Positions 12,765 to 15,834 of a stretch of 15,834 bases of DNA are shown piece after piece. Under the pieces are notes generated by a model. It searched no databases. It had not been told where the DNA came from and was given only the letters and a program-made list of their open reading frames with translations. Origin of the DNA: an uncultured Collinsella sp. (lineage in GTDB: Bacteria > Actinomycetota > Coriobacteriia > Coriobacteriales > Coriobacteriaceae); contig USIE01000022.1 in the NCBI GenBank assembly GCA_900554645.1, forward strand, positions 1-15,834, written 5' to 3'. Within the stretch, counting starts at the first letter, position 1, and the number at the start of each line of letters is the position of its first letter. A program made the translations under genes and the position numbers.

Positions 12765-13974
12765 CTTCACCACAGTGATAACGATTTGCGACCGTCCCCA
12801 TATCGGGGGCGGAGCTTCAAAAATCGCAATCGAAACAGCAGCTGCTCTGGCGAGGATAGGTGTCAACAGCTATTTCTTTTCAGCGTTGGGTGACCCCGAT
12901 CCCTCCTTAATCGAATCGGGCGTTGTTTGTGTCAATTGCGGGCAGAACGACGTCCTGAACGGGGGCGTCTCCGGCGCTGCTCAGGGTATCTGGAACAGGC
13001 GCTCGGAAACGGCGCTGGATGATCTACTGAAGCAGCTCGATCCGAAGACGACGGTCGTCCACGTTCACTCTTGGACGCACTCCCTTTCTCCCTCGATATT
13101 CACGGCCATAGGGCGACGGGGGTTCAAGTGCCTGATCACAGCCCATGAGTACTTCCTCGTTTGTTCCAACGGTGGACTCTACGATTATGTTAATCATTGC
13201 AACTGCGGAATTGCCCCCGGTTCTCCGAAGTGCCTGCTGCACAACTGTGACAAGCGCTCATATATCCAAAAACTGTATCGATCCGTTCGCTTTTCCGTGC
13301 AGGGATATGTTTTGAGAGCGCTGCGCCCGGCTGTCGCCTTCGTTTCAGATTCCAGTCGTCGGTTGATTGAGCCCTATCTAACATGGGATGCCGAGCGATT
13401 CGACTGTTTAAATTACGTCGATGCGGACAAATTCCAGCATGGGTTTGATGCAGATTGCGAGGCTTACCTATTCGTTGGTCGCCTGAGCCCTGAAAAGGGC
13501 TGCGATTTATTTTGCGAAGCCGCCAGTAGGTCCGGTGTGGACGCTATCGTCATCGGTGACGGTACCGAATTGAAGAGGCTGTCGGACAGTTATCCGGATA
13601 TCAAATTCATGGGCGCGCTGCCCCATGACAAGGTGCTTTCCGTCATGACGCGGTCACGTGCAATCGTTATGCCCTCGGTTTGGCGAGAGACGTTCGGGCT
13701 TGTCGCCTATGAGGCCATGATCGCTGCCGGTCTGCCGTGCATCGTCTCTGATGTCGGCGACGCTGCCTCCTTTGTGAGGTCGAAAGGTCTCGGCGAGGTC
13801 TTCAGCGCGGGCAATGCCGAGTCGCTATCCGCCGCAATGGTCAATATGCTCGATCCCGATGTTTACTCGCGTTACAGGGGGGCGGTTGAGAAGGCGGACT
13901 TCAGCTGCCTCGAAAAGACCGCGTATGTAGAACGTCTTATCGGTATTTACGATCAGCTAATGGCTAAGCTTTAA
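12757..13974 (+). CDS. Glycosyltransferase family 4 with internal cysteine cluster
   Basis: A 405-aa GT-B glycosyltransferase. The N-terminal domain has HIGGGASK (15-22), HVHSWTH (102-108) and TAHEYF (128-133). The donor domain has GRLSPEKG (241-248), IGDGTE (266-271) and the ExxxxxxxE pair E311/E319 in RETFGLVAYEA. Between about 136 and 164 lies a cysteine-rich insert (C136, C148, C150, C159, C164), which could bind a metal ion. The ATG at 12757 lies inside the previous gene, overlapping its end by 8 bp (ATGAGTAA), with TAGGA upstream; this suggests translational coupling. It should add one sugar to the lipid-linked repeat unit. Donor and linkage cannot be told. Confidence 0.88.
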   Translation: MSNFTTVITICDRPHIGGGASKIAIETAAALARIGVNSYFFSALGDPDPSLIESGVVCVNCGQNDVLNGGVSGAAQGIWNRRSETALDDLLKQLDPKTTVVHVHSWTHSLSPSIFTAIGRRGFKCLITAHEYFLVCSNGGLYDYVNHCNCGIAPGSPKCLLHNCDKRSYIQKLYRSVRFSVQGYVLRALRPAVAFVSDSSRRLIEPYLTWDAERFDCLNYVDADKFQHGFDADCEAYLFVGRLSPEKGCDLFCEAASRSGVDAIVIGDGTELKRLSDSYPDIKFMGALPHDKVLSVMTRSRAIVMPSVWRETFGLVAYEAMIAAGLPCIVSDVGDAASFVRSKGLGEVFSAGNAESLSAAMVNMLDPDVYSRYRGAVEKADFSCLEKTAYVERLIGIYDQLMAKL

Positions 13975-13991
13975 TTGGATGAAGGTTTTTA

Positions 13992-14936
13992 ATGGTTACG
14001 GTTGTGATGTCAGTTTACAACGGCACGCGATATCTTACTGAGCAGCTAGATAGCTTAAGACTTCAGACAGTGTCTCCGGACCGAGTGCTGATTGCGGATG
14101 ATTGCTCGACAGACGGGTCGTTCGATCTCATTGTCAAATATATCGAGGAACACGGACTCGGTAATTGGACCATCAACAAGAATCGCTCTAATTTCGGCTG
14201 GCGCAAGAGCTTTAAGCGGCTTCTCGACCTTGCATCTATAGACGATGGAATCGTCTTCCCGTGCGACCAGGATGATATCTGGGAACCCGATAAAATCGCT
14301 GTGATGTCCTCAATCCTCGAGAAGGACCCCTCTATCGACGTTCTCAGCTGCGCCGTCGAGCCGTTTTATGAGAGCGGCGGTAAAAAAGTAACAGTCTATG
14401 GTGCTGTCGATGATTCCAAACCTCTGGACGATTTGGAGGCCCCGGTTTTCGATAGCAAGTTTATGTCGGTACGGCGCCCTGGATGTTCGTATGCCGTAAA
14501 ATCGAGTTTTATAAGGGAAATCATGCCATATTGGCAGGATGATTTTGCTCATGACGGTATGTTATGGCGCTTCTCATTACTGAAGGGGACCCTCAGACTT
14601 CTAAATCAGCCCTTGATTCGGTTCCGTAGGCATGACTCTAATGCAACTGAGATGCGACATATTGACAGGAAATCTCGTGTTGCTGAGATAGGGATGTGCT
14701 TGAGATTTTCTAAGGTTTTAGAAGAATACTGCAGTAGTAATCCTGGCGATTATCGTATATCTTCTGCGCATATAGAGCATTACGGTTCTGTTTTAAATGC
14801 CCGTTTGCACTTGCTCGTAGGTGGCCTAAAAATAAGTGATTTAGGCACCATTCTAAAATACCGTAAGTATGAACTGTCAAATCGTTCCCTGCTTGGTGAC
14901 TTTAAGGCCTTAATCAGTTCCTGTGACAGTAAGTAG
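13992..14936 (+). CDS. Glycosyltransferase family 2 (rhamnosyltransferase-like)
   Basis: A 314-aa inverting GT-A glycosyltransferase. The nucleotide-binding domain starts VTVVMSVYNG, with DDCSTDGS (36-43) and the metal-binding DQDDIW (92-97). A later FAHDGMLWRF supplies the probable catalytic Asp, followed by IRFRRHDSNAT. The overall pattern resembles WbbL/RfbF-type rhamnosyltransferases, but the donor is not proven. There is no membrane segment. The ATG at 13992 has GAAGG 6-8 nt upstream, 17 bp after the preceding stop. Base composition turns AT-rich in its second half, more so than in the upstream genes. Confidence 0.88.
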   Translation: MVTVVMSVYNGTRYLTEQLDSLRLQTVSPDRVLIADDCSTDGSFDLIVKYIEEHGLGNWTINKNRSNFGWRKSFKRLLDLASIDDGIVFPCDQDDIWEPDKIAVMSSILEKDPSIDVLSCAVEPFYESGGKKVTVYGAVDDSKPLDDLEAPVFDSKFMSVRRPGCSYAVKSSFIREIMPYWQDDFAHDGMLWRFSLLKGTLRLLNQPLIRFRRHDSNATEMRHIDRKSRVAEIGMCLRFSKVLEEYCSSNPGDYRISSAHIEHYGSVLNARLHLLVGGLKISDLGTILKYRKYELSNRSLLGDFKALISSCDSK

Positions 14937-14945
14937 GTGTTTAGA

Positions 14946-15818
14946 ATGCTTGAGCTATTTACTAATGAATTCACTATTTTGATTTTCGCCGCAATCTTAA
15001 GTGTCATTTCTCCCGTTAAAGGACTATTTTTTTCTGTTCTAGGATTGCTCGTTTTCAAAGAAGTTCTTTCTGGGCGTCTCTACAAAGTGTTTTTAAATAA
15101 CGCCATTCCCATTGTCGTTATGGGCGCGATAGTTTTCTTTTCTGCTATTGCGTTTACGTCCCGAAGCATTAACGAATCCCTCCTTACGGTCTGCTCGTAT
15201 TTCTTTTGCATTCTTCTTGGTTATATTTACGGTAAAGCAAAGAATGATGACTGGGTTGAGTCTGCATTGCTTATGCTTCGCAACGTTATGGTGTTCGCCT
15301 GCCTATTTAGCTTTGTCCTTGAAATTGTTTTAGGTCAACGACTAGTTACAAATGGTTCCTTTTCTTTTCTGCAAACTGTAACGATTGATAATCCATCCTT
15401 GTATCGACTGCGTAGTTTTTTCGGTCATGCAATCGTATTTGGCCAAATGATAGTTATTGCTGTGGTAATCAACTATAAATTGGAGACGGGCAGGATGAAA
15501 CGTCTCTTATGCTCTGTAGTTCTTTTGGTCGCTCTGCTTCTGACAAAGAGTCGTAGCGCGTGGATTATTCTCATTGCTTTAGCATCGGTGTACCTGGTCT
15601 TTCGCCTAAAGAACCCCGAGTATTCTAAATGGAATTTAATTGCCCTTTTAATTCCAGCTGTATTGCTACTCGTTTTTATTCTCTACAAGTTTGGACTGTT
15701 TAACTTTGTGGCTTCTCGATTTGGTGAGCTTGAAACTGATGTTTCATATAGCCAGCGTTCCGGAGCCATTGCCTATATTGATTGCGTCGAAAATGTTGGT
15801 GTAAGGGTGGCTCCCTAG
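14946..15818 (+). CDS. O-antigen polymerase/ligase-like membrane protein, 3' end lost (frameshift or sequence end)
   Basis: An integral membrane protein of 290 aa as read, with about eight to nine hydrophobic segments. Near residues 200-210 it has LLLTKSRSAWI, the Wzy_C/O-antigen ligase signature, followed by more TM segments and then SYSQRSGAIAYI. In this family that stretch begins the large periplasmic loop, and full proteins have about 380-480 residues. Here the frame ends 16 bp before the window end (TAG 15816-15818). Removing one G from the GGG at 15805-15807 would keep the frame open to the last base, so an indel or contig-end error is likely. The ATG at 14946 follows TAGGTG; a GTG at 14937 is possible. 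It would polymerise repeat units (Wzy) at the outer membrane face. It is the most AT-rich gene here. Confidence 0.75.
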   Translation: MLELFTNEFTILIFAAILSVISPVKGLFFSVLGLLVFKEVLSGRLYKVFLNNAIPIVVMGAIVFFSAIAFTSRSINESLLTVCSYFFCILLGYIYGKAKNDDWVESALLMLRNVMVFACLFSFVLEIVLGQRLVTNGSFSFLQTVTIDNPSLYRLRSFFGHAIVFGQMIVIAVVINYKLETGRMKRLLCSVVLLVALLLTKSRSAWIILIALASVYLVFRLKNPEYSKWNLIALLIPAVLLLVFILYKFGLFNFVASRFGELETDVSYSQRSGAIAYIDCVENVGVRVAP

Positions 15819-15834
15819 CGTCCGTTTAACGAAG

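Overview
The window looks like chromosomal DNA of a high-GC gut actinobacterium of the Coriobacteriia, most likely Collinsella or a close relative. This rests on protein style, codon bias and the small hairpin repeats between genes; no rRNA or other marker is present to prove it. Gene functions below are read from motifs, without database searches.

Left part, minus strand (about 120-4702). A creatinase/prolidase-type M24 metallopeptidase (239-1327) has its own terminator. Upstream of it lies a tight three-gene operon, transcribed leftward from a GTG at 4702: a GlpA-like FAD oxidoreductase with a C-terminal BFD-type [2Fe-2S] domain, a pyridine-nucleotide/FAD oxidoreductase, and a small cysteine-rich DUF1667 protein. 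Gaps are 1 and 4 bp, and a terminator overlaps the last stop codon. The trio resembles an anaerobic glycerol-3-phosphate (or related 2-hydroxyacid) dehydrogenase that passes electrons between flavin, Fe-S and NAD(P).

Middle, plus strand (about 4703-7670). A 406-bp divergent intergenic region carries one simple inverted repeat and two 81-bp-spaced copies of an imperfect palindrome. Next come a two-TM zinc-ribbon membrane protein (5109-5540), a T-depleted spacer, a terminator that abuts a clear promoter, and thrS (5803-7566), which lacks the N-terminal TGS domain and ends in two tandem terminators.

Right part, plus strand (7680 to the end): the start of an exopolysaccharide/capsule locus. A 15-bp perfect inverted repeat (7680-7694 / 7787-7801) frames a putative promoter. 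A NusG-paralogue antiterminator comes first, then a polyprenyl-phosphate sugar-1-phosphate transferase (initiating enzyme), a GT4 glycosyltransferase, a polysaccharide pyruvyl transferase, an F420-hydrogenase-beta-type Fe-S protein, a second GT4, a GT2, and a multi-TM O-antigen polymerase/ligase-like protein whose 3' part is lost to an apparent frameshift or to the end of the sequence. The genes are packed with overlaps or gaps of at most 17 bp, apart from the 81-bp space after the nusG-like gene. Base composition falls from about 60% GC in thrS to about 30% in parts of the last gene, as expected for a conserved locus head with a horizontally exchanged serotype-specific body. No Wzx flippase, chain-length regulator or recombinase is visible; the locus continues beyond the window.

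The most interesting observation is the inverted repeat around the locus promoter. It has the layout of a phase-variable invertible promoter, with an ordinary operator pair as the main alternative.
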